Below the pieces are notes generated by a model. The model worked only from the letters and a program-made list of their open reading frames with translations. It ran no database searches and was not told where the DNA came from. Below, piece by piece: positions 40,948 through 50,380 of a stretch of 64,000 bases of DNA. Numbering within the stretch: the stretch's first letter is position 1; every line of letters begins with the position of its first letter. Origin of the DNA: Gracilibacillus dipsosauri (GTDB taxonomy: Bacteria; Bacillota; Bacilli; Bacillales; Amphibacillaceae); contig NZ_QGTD01000018.1 of the NCBI RefSeq assembly GCF_003176895.1, positions 192,383-256,382 of the forward strand, read 5' to 3'. A program made the position numbers and the translations under genes.

Positions 40948-42558
40948 ATGAAGAGAAAATTATGGTTATCCGTAGTGTTTACAGTACTTTTCATTTTTTT
41001 AATAGCGTGTAGTAATGATGACACAACGAATCAAGCTGATAATAATGACGATAATCAGTCTGAGGATGTTGCTGTAAATAAAGAAGGCTATCCGATTGTA
41101 GAGGAAGAAATAACCTTATCATTAATGGCTCCAGGTACTGGTCTTGCAGAGTGGGAAGACATGCCGACATTACAACAATACTCGGAGAAAACAAACATAA
41201 ATTTTGAATACGATACACCACCATTAAGTGATTTTCAAACAAAATTAAACCTAGCATTTGCAAGTGGTGATATCGCAGATATTATTTTTGGTGCAGGAAC
41301 GGCGGACTTAACACCAGGTATGGAAGTTGATTACGGTGAACAAGGTGTTTTAATCCCATTAGAGGATTTAATCGATGAGTATGCCCCAAATTTCAAAGCA
41401 CTTATGGAGGAAAATCCAGAAATAGAAAGATCGATAACCACAACAGATGGGCATATCTATGCTTTGCCAGCAATCAATCAACATCCCACAGCAGCTTGGC
41501 CAGCAGGCCCCATGTGGTATAACGGGGCATGGTTAGATGCATTAGGTGTAGAGGAATTACCGAAAACAACGGATGAGTTATACGATTTATTAGTACGTTT
41601 TCGTGATGAAGATCCTAATGGTAACGGCAAAGCCGACGAGATTCCTTTAGTCGATGTCAAAATGAATAGTACAAGAAGATGGCTTCTAGCCGCATTTGGA
41701 ATGAAGGAGTGGGGCATTGAAGAAGTCGAAGGAAAAGTTCGATATGCTCCTGTTACGGAAAATTACAAAGAATATTTGACCTATATGAATAAATTATATG
41801 CAGAGAAATTACTTGATCCGGAGACCTTCTCCCAAGCGGATGAACAGAAAAAGGCAAAGGGTCAACAAAATAGATTAGGACTATTTCCTGACTGGTTCTC
41901 TTTCTTTACAACTGGACAAACAGAAGAAGAAGCGATGAATAATCCAATGTTCCATCCTTTGACGAGTGAGGTGTCACCTGAGATTGTTTTACCAGGAAAT
42001 CCGGGAATAAGTAGAGGAGCTTTTGCGATTACTTCAAATAATGATCATCCAGAAGCTTCGATGAGATGGATTGACTATTTATATTCTCAAGAAGGACGAG
42101 ATTTCTTTGATCAAGGTCCAGAAGGTTATTTATGGGAAGAAGGCGAGGATGGACAAAGGGTATTTAAAGAAGTGCCGGAAGAATTTGAAAGTAGTGAAGA
42201 TTATCGTGGTACATTAACACCAGCATATGGGATTACTACACCAATGTTAGTAGATTTAGTAGAAAATGCACCAAGATCTGAATTTGACTTATTTATTGAA
42301 GAAGAAACAAAAGCCAAAGTAGATCCATATGCAGAGACTGCGTATCCATTAGTTTACTTAACAGAAGAAGAGCAAGAAGAAATTAACACAATTGAAGTGG
42401 ATTTGGAATCATATGTGGAACAAATGGAAGCAAAATTTATTACGGGTGTAGAGCCTTTAACCAATTGGGATAAATATATCGAAACAATTGAAAACATGAA
42501 TATTGATCGTTATGTAGAGATCTATCAGGATGCATATGATCGCTGGGCGAAAAACTAA
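40948..42558 (+). CDS. Lpl-type oligosaccharide-binding lipoprotein (LplA/NgtS-like)
   Basis: A 536-residue extracellular binding protein, lipid-anchored at Cys21 of FLIAC, with a D/N/Q-rich linker. The mature part has the LplA-branch features: long length, the YEKTN-like segment SEKTNINFEYDTPP, a D-x-N-G-N-G-K-A-D-E calcium-type loop at residues 222-231 (RDEDPNGNGKADEIP), and ALPAINQHP at the hinge. Its place at the head of a glycosidase cluster aimed at N-glycan linkages suggests that it captures free N-glycans or glycopeptides, as NgtS does in pneumococcus. That ligand is inferred from neighbours, not from binding residues. Confidence 0.86.
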   Translation: MKRKLWLSVVFTVLFIFLIACSNDDTTNQADNNDDNQSEDVAVNKEGYPIVEEEITLSLMAPGTGLAEWEDMPTLQQYSEKTNINFEYDTPPLSDFQTKLNLAFASGDIADIIFGAGTADLTPGMEVDYGEQGVLIPLEDLIDEYAPNFKALMEENPEIERSITTTDGHIYALPAINQHPTAAWPAGPMWYNGAWLDALGVEELPKTTDELYDLLVRFRDEDPNGNGKADEIPLVDVKMNSTRRWLLAAFGMKEWGIEEVEGKVRYAPVTENYKEYLTYMNKLYAEKLLDPETFSQADEQKKAKGQQNRLGLFPDWFSFFTTGQTEEEAMNNPMFHPLTSEVSPEIVLPGNPGISRGAFAITSNNDHPEASMRWIDYLYSQEGRDFFDQGPEGYLWEEGEDGQRVFKEVPEEFESSEDYRGTLTPAYGITTPMLVDLVENAPRSEFDLFIEEETKAKVDPYAETAYPLVYLTEEEQEEINTIEVDLESYVEQMEAKFITGVEPLTNWDKYIETIENMNIDRYVEIYQDAYDRWAKN

Positions 42559-42570
42559 TCTATTCCAAAT

Positions 42571-42620
42571 CAATGGCTCGTTATTGACATCTATTACTGA
42601 AGTAGGATGACGAGCCATTG
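42571..42620 (+). other. Hairpin between importer and glycosidase genes
   Basis: CAATGGCTCGT (42571-42581) is the exact reverse complement of ACGAGCCATTG (42610-42620), with a 28-base loop and no T-run. It is probably an RNA processing or stability element that lets the binding protein be made in excess; full termination is less likely. Confidence 0.5.
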
Positions 42621-42702
42621 CTCCATCTCTTATAGATACATAATTAGAAAGATAAGATGGATGAGGAAGGAAAATATCCAACACAAATTGGAGGAGTTTT
42701 AC

Positions 42703-45432
42703 GTGAGTCAACAAAAGAAAACCATTCATATTATTTCCCATACACACTGGGACCGGGAATGGTATTTACCATATGAAAAGCATCATTATCTATTAATTGA
42801 ATTTATGGATCAATTAATAGAGATATTGGAGGCTGATACGGATTTTAAAAGCTTTCATTTAGATGGGCAGACTATTATTTTAGACGATTATTTGGAAGTG
42901 AGACCAGAAAAAAAGAAGAAAATAAAGCGTTTAATAGAAGATGGTCGTATTCATGTTGGACCTTGGTATGTATTACAGGATGAATTTTTAACAAGTAGTG
43001 AAGCAAATATTCGTAATTTGCAGTATGGTTTTAAAGATGCAAGGAAGTGGGGAAGTCTATCAAAAATTGGCTATTTTCCTGATTCATTTGGCAATATGGG
43101 GCAAGCACCACAAATCCTACATCAAGCAGGGATAAAACATGCGGCATTTGGTCGTGGTGTGAAGCCCACTGGATTTAACAATTTAGTAGGTGAATCAGAT
43201 ATGTATGAATCACCATATTCAGAAATGAGATGGCAAGCGCCAGATGGTTCTGAAGTGACAGGTATTTTATTCGCGAATTGGTACTGTAATGGGAATGAGA
43301 TACCTGTCGAGAGAGACCTTGCGAAGAAATATTGGGATGGTCATCTCGAAGCGATGGAAAAATATGCTGCTTCTGATCACTTCTTAATGCTTAATGGTTG
43401 TGATCACCAGCCAGTACAAGTTGATTTATCTGCAGCAATTCGTACAGCAAAAGAATTATATCCAGATTATGAATTTATTCATTCTAATTTTAATGATTAC
43501 GTAAATGCAATAGACCGACAATTATCGAAGCCAAAACTAAAAGAAGTAAAAGGTGAATTAAGAAGTCAACATACTGACGGCTGGGGAACCCTTGTAAATA
43601 CCGCCTCCTCTCGTCTGTATTTAAAAAGAATGAATCATGAAGTACAGACATTTCTAGAAAAGGAAGTAGAGCCATTAGCAACCTTTGCTTATTTACTTGG
43701 TGAAGACTATGATCACGATATTTTAGAGTATGCATGGAAAACATTAATGCAAAATCATCCACATGACAGTATTTGCGGTTGTAGTGTAGATGAGGTCCAT
43801 CGTGAAATGGTTACACGCTTTGAGAAAAGTAAACATATGGCTGAGAGTCTGAAGCAAGCAACATTAAAAAAAATTGGTGCGAAAATAGATACTTCTAGTT
43901 TCATACAATATAGTAATCAGTCAGTACCGTTTGTGCTTTTCAATTCAACAGGCCTTCCGAAAACTGGGGTGGCTACTGTTGAAATAGATTTTATACGATC
44001 TTATTTTGCTGATGGTGTTAATCGCAAATCCATCGAGGAATTTGATTTAGACGGCTATACTTTAGTTGATCTGGATGGTAAGGAATACGCCTATCATATA
44101 GATGATGTAAAGATTGTTTTTGATTATGATTTACCAAAGCATCAATTCCGTCAACCATACCTAGCAAAAAGAGCAACGGTTTCGTTTGAAGCGAAAGATG
44201 TTCCTTCCTTCAGCCATCGTACATTTGCCTTTGTTCAAATAGCTAAAAGTACTAAAGCAGACGAAAGAAGCATCGCACAAGAAGCAAATACGTTAGAAAA
44301 TAACTTTTTAAAGGTAGAAATAAATCCAAATGGCTCGCTTACCATATTTGATAAACAAACAAAAGAAGTGTTTCCTAATCTTTTAATCTATGAAAATTCT
44401 GGTGATATCGGTAATGAGTATATGTATAAACAAGCTTCAGAAGATTTGCCGATTACAACAGAAGATAGCGAGGCATCGGTTGAACTGATTGAGAATACAT
44501 CTATTCGAGCAACATATGAAATTATCCACCAATGGGAAATACCAGAAAGTGCAGAAGCAATGCTACAACAAGAGCAGCAACAACTAGTAGGATTTAACAC
44601 CCGGAAATCGAAGCGTAGTAATAAAAAAATTCTATTGACGATTACAACAAAGGTGAGCCTAGAGAAGAATGGCACAGGGGTTAATGTCGAAGTTACTTAT
44701 GATAATAATGCGAAAGACCATCGTTTACGAGTCTTATTTCCAACAACGATAGAATCGAGTCATCATTATGCAGATAGTATTTTTGAAGTAGCCAAACGGA
44801 ATAATGTACCGTCAGAGGAATGGACAAATCCAGATTACTCTCAGCACCAGCAAGCCTTTGTTAGCATGCATGATGATGTGAAAGGAATAACGATTGCAAA
44901 TAAAGGACTTAATGAATATGAAATTCTAAGAGATAAAGCAAACACGATTGCTATTACCTTGCTTCGGGCCGTTGGTGAATTAGGAGATTGGGGGTATTTT
45001 CCTACACCTGAAGCGCAATGCTTGGGTGCACATAAAGCGTCCTTTAAAATCTTCCCTCATATTGGTAATCGGAATCGAGAAATAGTCTATCATGATGCCT
45101 ATCAATATGCTGTGCCATGGTCTACCTTACAACTTCCTGTACAAACTGGTGAGCTTTCAGGTAATTATCAATATTTTTCCTATAAGTCAGATCATCCTAT
45201 TGCTCAAACGTCACTTAAAGTAGCTACCAATAAAAAGGATGTCATGATTCGTTTTTTCAATATGATGGATCAACCAGGATCACTTGAAATAAAGGCAAAT
45301 CCGCTTATTGACACAAAATATGAGAGTAATGTAATAGAAGAAAAAGTAAACGAATGGATAGATAAACATCAAATAAATCTGAAACCATATGAAATAAAAA
45401 CGATTGGTATGATTCCTAATAGAAAGAAGTGA
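42703..45432 (+). CDS. GH38 alpha-mannosidase (MngB/SpGH38 branch)
   Basis: A 909-residue retaining alpha-mannosidase with no signal peptide. Residues 13-19 (HTHWDRE) carry the zinc ligands His15 and Asp17. Asp127 in FPDSFGN is the nucleophile, and HDSICGCSVDEVHREM is typical of the MngB and streptococcal SpGH38 branch; the latter prefers alpha-1,3 mannose. Beta-sandwich domains make up the C-terminal half. The GTG at 42703 has TTGGAGGAG upstream. The frame stays open to 42607, but that stretch is half of a hairpin and lacks a site. It is the first enzyme of the glycosidase series and presumably strips alpha-1,3 (or alpha-1,2) mannose from imported glycans. Confidence 0.9.
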   Translation: MSQQKKTIHIISHTHWDREWYLPYEKHHYLLIEFMDQLIEILEADTDFKSFHLDGQTIILDDYLEVRPEKKKKIKRLIEDGRIHVGPWYVLQDEFLTSSEANIRNLQYGFKDARKWGSLSKIGYFPDSFGNMGQAPQILHQAGIKHAAFGRGVKPTGFNNLVGESDMYESPYSEMRWQAPDGSEVTGILFANWYCNGNEIPVERDLAKKYWDGHLEAMEKYAASDHFLMLNGCDHQPVQVDLSAAIRTAKELYPDYEFIHSNFNDYVNAIDRQLSKPKLKEVKGELRSQHTDGWGTLVNTASSRLYLKRMNHEVQTFLEKEVEPLATFAYLLGEDYDHDILEYAWKTLMQNHPHDSICGCSVDEVHREMVTRFEKSKHMAESLKQATLKKIGAKIDTSSFIQYSNQSVPFVLFNSTGLPKTGVATVEIDFIRSYFADGVNRKSIEEFDLDGYTLVDLDGKEYAYHIDDVKIVFDYDLPKHQFRQPYLAKRATVSFEAKDVPSFSHRTFAFVQIAKSTKADERSIAQEANTLENNFLKVEINPNGSLTIFDKQTKEVFPNLLIYENSGDIGNEYMYKQASEDLPITTEDSEASVELIENTSIRATYEIIHQWEIPESAEAMLQQEQQQLVGFNTRKSKRSNKKILLTITTKVSLEKNGTGVNVEVTYDNNAKDHRLRVLFPTTIESSHHYADSIFEVAKRNNVPSEEWTNPDYSQHQQAFVSMHDDVKGITIANKGLNEYEILRDKANTIAITLLRAVGELGDWGYFPTPEAQCLGAHKASFKIFPHIGNRNREIVYHDAYQYAVPWSTLQLPVQTGELSGNYQYFSYKSDHPIAQTSLKVATNKKDVMIRFFNMMDQPGSLEIKANPLIDTKYESNVIEEKVNEWIDKHQINLKPYEIKTIGMIPNRKK

Positions 45433-45438
45433 GATGCA

Positions 45439-46749
45439 ATGACACAGGTGCTTACACCAGCTATTAAAGAGTTTATCGAAGATGTTGTCGATCAATTCCC
45501 TCATGATAAAAAAATAAGGGAAATGTTCAAAAAAACTTTTGTGAATACGTATGAAACGACGATTCGACCACAAACAGATGGATCGACGTTTGTCATTACT
45601 GGGGATATTCCAGCAATGTGGCTACGTGATTCAGCTGCACAAGTCAGACCATATTTATTACTTGCAGATCAGGATGAAACGATTGCAAAAATGATTAAAG
45701 GAGTCATTCAAAAACAGTTCTTTTTTATCCAACATGACCCATATGCGAATGCATTCAATGAGTCCGCAAATGGAAAGAGGTTTCATGATGACCAAACAAA
45801 AATGACAGATTGGATATGGGAAAGGAAATACGAAATTGACTCATTATGCTACCCTATACAACTAGCCTATCTTTACTGGAAATCAACTGGTGACACGTCA
45901 CACTTCGATGAGACATTCAGTAAAGCAGTTAAAAAAATCTTACAAGTATGGACAATCGAACAGAATCATGAACAATCTGACTATCATTTTGTTCGCGATC
46001 ATTGTCCACCACAAGACACCTTATCTCATGATGGCTTTGGGGCACCTGTAGGCTATACAGGAATGACTTGGAGTGGGTTTAGACCAAGTGATGATGCCTG
46101 TCAATATGGTTACTTAATTCCGGCGAATATGTTTGCCGTTGTCTCTTTACAACAACTGATAGAAATTGCAGAAGCAGTATTACAGGATATAACCATTGCA
46201 AAAGGTGCAAAGAAATTAAAAGAAGAAATAGAAAATGGAATCAACACATATGGAACCATTGAACACCCAGACTATGGAGAAATATATGTATACGAAACAG
46301 ATGGATTAGGGAATTATGTGTTGATGGATGATGCCAATGTACCGAGTCTATTGTCGTTGCCATATCTAGGTTACTGTGCATTGGATGATCCGATTTATTT
46401 AAATACGAGGAGATTTATTTTAAGTGAGGAAAATCCTTACTATTTTGAAGGGAAGATTGCTAAGGGAATTGGAAGTCCACATACGCCTGATCATTATATC
46501 TGGCATATTGCACTGGCAATACAAGGGCTAACATCGATTAACGAACAAGAAATACAAGAAATGATGGAATTATTTAAGCAAACAGATGCAGAAACAAATT
46601 TCATGCATGAAGGCTTCCATGTTGATGATCCTACACAATTCACAAGACCATGGTTTTCATGGGCAAATTCGATGTTTAGTGAGTTTGTCTTAAGCAGGAT
46701 TGGTTGGTATGTTCCAGGTAGTCCTTTATCGAAATACAGAAGGGGATGA
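45439..46749 (+). CDS. GH125 exo-alpha-1,6-mannosidase (second copy)
   Basis: A 436-residue paralogue of the enzyme at 18359-19669, with the same marks: TGDIPAMWLRDS, DPYANAFN, TWSGFRPSDDAC and a general-base glutamate in MHEGFHVDDP. It has no signal peptide. It starts six bases after GH38 and overlaps the next gene region closely. In the pneumococcal and streptococcal N-glycan loci GH125 acts with GH38 to clear the alpha-1,6 and alpha-1,3 arms of high-mannose cores, and the pairing here suggests the same. The copy in the mannan operon is more likely to serve linear alpha-1,6-mannan. Confidence 0.92.
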   Translation: MTQVLTPAIKEFIEDVVDQFPHDKKIREMFKKTFVNTYETTIRPQTDGSTFVITGDIPAMWLRDSAAQVRPYLLLADQDETIAKMIKGVIQKQFFFIQHDPYANAFNESANGKRFHDDQTKMTDWIWERKYEIDSLCYPIQLAYLYWKSTGDTSHFDETFSKAVKKILQVWTIEQNHEQSDYHFVRDHCPPQDTLSHDGFGAPVGYTGMTWSGFRPSDDACQYGYLIPANMFAVVSLQQLIEIAEAVLQDITIAKGAKKLKEEIENGINTYGTIEHPDYGEIYVYETDGLGNYVLMDDANVPSLLSLPYLGYCALDDPIYLNTRRFILSEENPYYFEGKIAKGIGSPHTPDHYIWHIALAIQGLTSINEQEIQEMMELFKQTDAETNFMHEGFHVDDPTQFTRPWFSWANSMFSEFVLSRIGWYVPGSPLSKYRRG

Positions 46750-46754
46750 ATAGT

Positions 46755-48131
46755 ATGAACGAAGAACAAGAACAAGGTGTCCATCATTATTCATCCGAAA
46801 AAAATTGGATCGAACCTGAAAGTGCCATCTTAAAAGAAAGGTTAGAGTGGTTTAAAGATCAAAAATTGGCACTTATGATGCATTGGGGTCCATATTCACA
46901 AATAGGCTTAGTAGAATCTTGGGCATTAAGTGATGAGGATGGAGATTGGTCACGGGATGATGTTGACTGGACGGATGATATGGAGGAATTTAAGAGGCAA
47001 TATTTTGATTTAAATAAAACCTTTAATCCGATACGATTTCAACCAGAGAAATGGGCACAACTAGCAGCTGAAGCTGGATTTAAATATCTAATCTTTACTA
47101 CAAAGCACCATGATGGCTTTTCGATGTGGGATACGCACGAGACAGACTATAAAATTACCGGCAAGGACTGCCCTTTTCATAAACATAAATATGCGGATAT
47201 TACCCGCAATGTTTTTGATGCATTTCGTGATAAAGGAATCGCGATTGCCGCTTATTTTTCTAAGGCAGATTGGCATACACCGTATTATTGGGCGCCTGGC
47301 ATGGACAGAAAACAACATATGTGGCGAGGCCCCTCCTATGATCCAGATCAATATCCTTGGATGTGGGAAAGGTTTATCTCCTTCACACATCATCAAATAA
47401 TGGAATTAATCACGAAGTACGGGAGAATTGATATATTGTGGCTAGATGCCGGCTGGGTAGGCAAGAGGAATCAAGATATTCGCTTAGGTGAAGTAGTAGA
47501 AGAAGCCCGCAGGCATCAGCCATGGTTATTAACCGCTGATCGAACAGTTGGTGGAATATATGAAAACTACATAACACCAGAACAAACGGTACCAACACAT
47601 CCCATTAATGTACCTTGGGAAAGCTGTATAACGATTGCGACTTCCTTTTCTTACAAATTTGAGGATAAGTATAAAACGTTAAGAGAAATTATTCATACAC
47701 TGATCGAAATCGTTGCGAAGGGTGGAAACTTAGCATTAAATGTTCCGCCACAGCCTGATGGCAGATTACCGAGAAAGGCAATCGAACGATTAAAAAAAAT
47801 GGGTGCTTGGTTAAAGGTTCATGGTGAGGCGATATATGGGACGCGTATGATCGCACCGTATTTTGAAGATAACCTTGCCTATACGACAAAAAATAATCAC
47901 GTGTATTGCTTTCGTCTGTATCATGAGAATGATGATGCGTACCGTCAGAATACGATTTCCATCCCATTTGATCATGAGATTTTACAGGTTGAATGGCTTG
48001 GAAGAGATACGCTTCTTGACTTTGAGCAGAAGGGAGCATCTATTCAAATAAATATGCCAACATTAAAGGAGACATCCACGCCGATTGCACATGTTTTTAA
48101 ATTCACACTTGGTCAGAGGTGGAAACTTTGA
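46755..48131 (+). CDS. GH29 alpha-L-fucosidase
   Basis: A 458-residue retaining fucosidase. Family marks are LALMMHWGPYSQ near the N-terminus, YLIFTTKHHDGFSMWDT for the substrate pocket, the nucleophile Asp231 in ILWLDAGW, and GNLALNVPPQPDGRLP. There is no signal peptide. I choose the ATG at 46755, nine bases after AAGGGG; an ATG at 46746 that overlaps the GH125 stop is the alternative. In this company it would remove fucose from imported N-glycans, either core alpha-1,6 (animal) or core alpha-1,3 (plant, insect). The linkage cannot be read from sequence. Confidence 0.88.
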   Translation: MNEEQEQGVHHYSSEKNWIEPESAILKERLEWFKDQKLALMMHWGPYSQIGLVESWALSDEDGDWSRDDVDWTDDMEEFKRQYFDLNKTFNPIRFQPEKWAQLAAEAGFKYLIFTTKHHDGFSMWDTHETDYKITGKDCPFHKHKYADITRNVFDAFRDKGIAIAAYFSKADWHTPYYWAPGMDRKQHMWRGPSYDPDQYPWMWERFISFTHHQIMELITKYGRIDILWLDAGWVGKRNQDIRLGEVVEEARRHQPWLLTADRTVGGIYENYITPEQTVPTHPINVPWESCITIATSFSYKFEDKYKTLREIIHTLIEIVAKGGNLALNVPPQPDGRLPRKAIERLKKMGAWLKVHGEAIYGTRMIAPYFEDNLAYTTKNNHVYCFRLYHENDDAYRQNTISIPFDHEILQVEWLGRDTLLDFEQKGASIQINMPTLKETSTPIAHVFKFTLGQRWKL

Positions 48132-50368
48132 TAGAACAACAAGTCGATCAATTACTAGAGCAAATGACTTTAAAAGAGAAAGTCGGACAACTAAACCAAA
48201 AGCTTTATGGCTGGCAAGTATATAAAAAAGAGGGGGGTAAATATGAATTAACAGATCTCTTTAAACAACATGTGGAAACATTTCAAGGAATAGGAGCATT
48301 GTATGGCTTGTTTCGAGCAGATCCATGGTCTGGTATTCATTTTGATAATGGCATCCCTTTAAAGGATTGTCTGCATGTAACAACGATGATTCAACAATAT
48401 TTAAAAAAGCATACAAGATTAGGTATTCCCGTATTATTCTCAGAGGAATGTCCTCATGGCCACCAAGCATTAGACAGTACCGTCTTCCCAACACATATTG
48501 GTTCTGGAGCAACATGGAATCCAAAACTTCAACAGAGAGTATCAAACTATGTTGCCAAAGAGCTACAGGAAAAAGGGGTTCATCTTGGACTTGTATCCAC
48601 ATTAGATATAGCAAGGGACCCGAGGTGGGGTAGAACGGAAGAGTGTTTCGCTGAAGACCCATATCTTTCTTCCAGAATGACAGAAGCAGTCGTAAAGGGG
48701 ATGCAAGGAGAAAAGAGGGAAGTTCTTGCTGTTTTAAAACATTTTGCTGCACAAGGTTCTGCGGTAGGTGGACATAACGCAGGACCAGCCTTAATCGGTG
48801 AACGTGAATTGAGAGAAATACATATTCCACCAATGAAAGCAGGTATTGAGGCCGGTGCATTAGCATGTATGGCGGCATACAACGAAATCGATGGTATTCC
48901 TTGCCATTCCAATCGATATTTATTAACAAATATTTTAAGAAATGAACTTGGATTTAAAGGCTTTGTAATGGCTGATGGAGTTGCTTTAGAGAGATTACTT
49001 CATCTTAGCGGTGATAAAGAATTAGCAGCGAAATATGCCATGGAAGCAGGAGTAGATTTAAGCTTATGGGATGATATCTATACCCAATTGGAATACGCGG
49101 TGGAAAATGGCAAAATGACAGAAGCAACTATCGATATGGCAGTAAAGAGAGTTCTCTATGTGAAATTTCTATTAGGCTTATTTTCCGAAGCCCCTCTAGA
49201 AGAGAAGATTGTTGATCGAGAAGAAGGGAAAAGGTTAAATCTAGAAATGGCTAGAGAATCTATTACCCTTCTTAAAAATAAGCAAAATCTCCTACCATTA
49301 AATAAAGATAAGCCAACTATTGCGATTATTGGACCAAACGCAGATCATGTGTATAACATGCTTGGAGATTACACACCTCCTCAACGAAGAGATTCAGTTG
49401 TGACAATAAGAGATGGGATTACTTCTATCGCCAAAGACCAAGATACCGTGTTGTATACAAAAGGGTGTGATATTCGTTCAGAGGATAAGTCAGATTTTGA
49501 ACATGCCAAAAAATTGGCCCGTCAATCCGATGTAATAATTTTAGCTTTAGGTGGCTCAAGTGCTAGAGAATTTGGTATGTCCTTTCATACAAATGGGGCA
49601 GTAATAAATCCAGATCAGTCTCAAATGGATAGTGGCGAAAATGTGGATGTGGCAAATCTCCGATTAGGTGGAGTCCAAGAAGAGCTAGTGAAAGAGCTAG
49701 CGCAACTAAACATTCCAATGATCGGTGTACTTGTCCAGGGACGCCCGCATAGTATCGAACATATTGAACCATATTTGGATGCTATTTTAATTGCTTGGTA
49801 TCCTGGTCAACAAGGTGGGAGAGCTATAGCTGAGGTTATCTTTGGAGAAGTAAACCCTAGTGGGAGATTACCAATTTCTATTCCATTTTCTTCAGGCCAA
49901 CTACCCGTTTACTATAACTATAAAGATAGTGGTGGAAAAAGAGATTACTATGATGAATCAGGAGAGGCAATGTATAGTTTTGGGGATGGGCTATCTTATT
50001 CTTCTTTTAGTTATCAATTCTGTTCAAAGCAAAAGCTATTCATTGATCGCCAGTTATTAAGCGAAGGTAAGATGGTAGAACTGCCAGTTGACGTTACAAA
50101 TGATGGACCTTATGACGGATATGTTGTGATGCAGTTATACATAAGAGATATCGAATCCTCTGTTACCCAAAGAATTAGAGAATTAAAAGATTTTCAAAAG
50201 ATATGGCTTCGAGTGAATGAAACAAAGACGGTGACGTTAGCTTTAACAGAGGAAGATCTATCCATATGGGATTTGCACATGAAGCAAAAAGTAGAGCAAG
50301 GTACAGTATTACTTATGGTAGGCGATTCTCCTAAACGTTTCATAGAGAAAGAACTAATTATTCAATAA
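48128..50368 (+). CDS. GH3 beta-glycosidase
   Basis: A 746-residue retaining beta-glycosidase with the three-part GH3 layout: a TIM barrel, an alpha/beta sandwich and a fibronectin III-like C-terminus (from about residue 650). The barrel shows RDPRWGRTEECFAEDP, LKHFAAQGS and the nucleophile Asp283 in GFVMADGVA, where most relatives have S-D-W or S-D-Y. It lacks the K-H-F-P-G-H-G motif of NagZ hexosaminidases. It is thus closer to the beta-glucosidase and beta-xylosidase branch. The TTG at 48128 overlaps the GH29 stop (TTGA) and follows AGAGGTGG. In a plant N-glycan pathway a beta-1,2-xylosidase would fit this slot; that is inference. Confidence 0.88.
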   Translation: MIEQQVDQLLEQMTLKEKVGQLNQKLYGWQVYKKEGGKYELTDLFKQHVETFQGIGALYGLFRADPWSGIHFDNGIPLKDCLHVTTMIQQYLKKHTRLGIPVLFSEECPHGHQALDSTVFPTHIGSGATWNPKLQQRVSNYVAKELQEKGVHLGLVSTLDIARDPRWGRTEECFAEDPYLSSRMTEAVVKGMQGEKREVLAVLKHFAAQGSAVGGHNAGPALIGERELREIHIPPMKAGIEAGALACMAAYNEIDGIPCHSNRYLLTNILRNELGFKGFVMADGVALERLLHLSGDKELAAKYAMEAGVDLSLWDDIYTQLEYAVENGKMTEATIDMAVKRVLYVKFLLGLFSEAPLEEKIVDREEGKRLNLEMARESITLLKNKQNLLPLNKDKPTIAIIGPNADHVYNMLGDYTPPQRRDSVVTIRDGITSIAKDQDTVLYTKGCDIRSEDKSDFEHAKKLARQSDVIILALGGSSAREFGMSFHTNGAVINPDQSQMDSGENVDVANLRLGGVQEELVKELAQLNIPMIGVLVQGRPHSIEHIEPYLDAILIAWYPGQQGGRAIAEVIFGEVNPSGRLPISIPFSSGQLPVYYNYKDSGGKRDYYDESGEAMYSFGDGLSYSSFSYQFCSKQKLFIDRQLLSEGKMVELPVDVTNDGPYDGYVVMQLYIRDIESSVTQRIRELKDFQKIWLRVNETKTVTLALTEEDLSIWDLHMKQKVEQGTVLLMVGDSPKRFIEKELIIQ

Positions 50369-50380
50369 TGAGGGATATTT

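Noticed and set aside
42571..42620. Hairpin as a terminator separating importer from glycosidases
   Set aside because: The stem is perfect, but the loop is 28 bases and no T-run follows. The downstream genes have no separate promoter that I can see, so read-through is more likely.
45439..46749. Horizontal re-import or gene conversion of GH125 from the mannan locus
   Set aside because: The two copies share all motifs but differ at many positions in protein and DNA. No long identical tracts were seen, so an old duplication or separate acquisition is enough.
48261..48929. Minus-strand 222-residue reading frame opposite the GH3 gene
   Set aside because: It is fully antisense to a clear GH3 catalytic domain with intact motifs; codon use and composition follow the GH3 frame.
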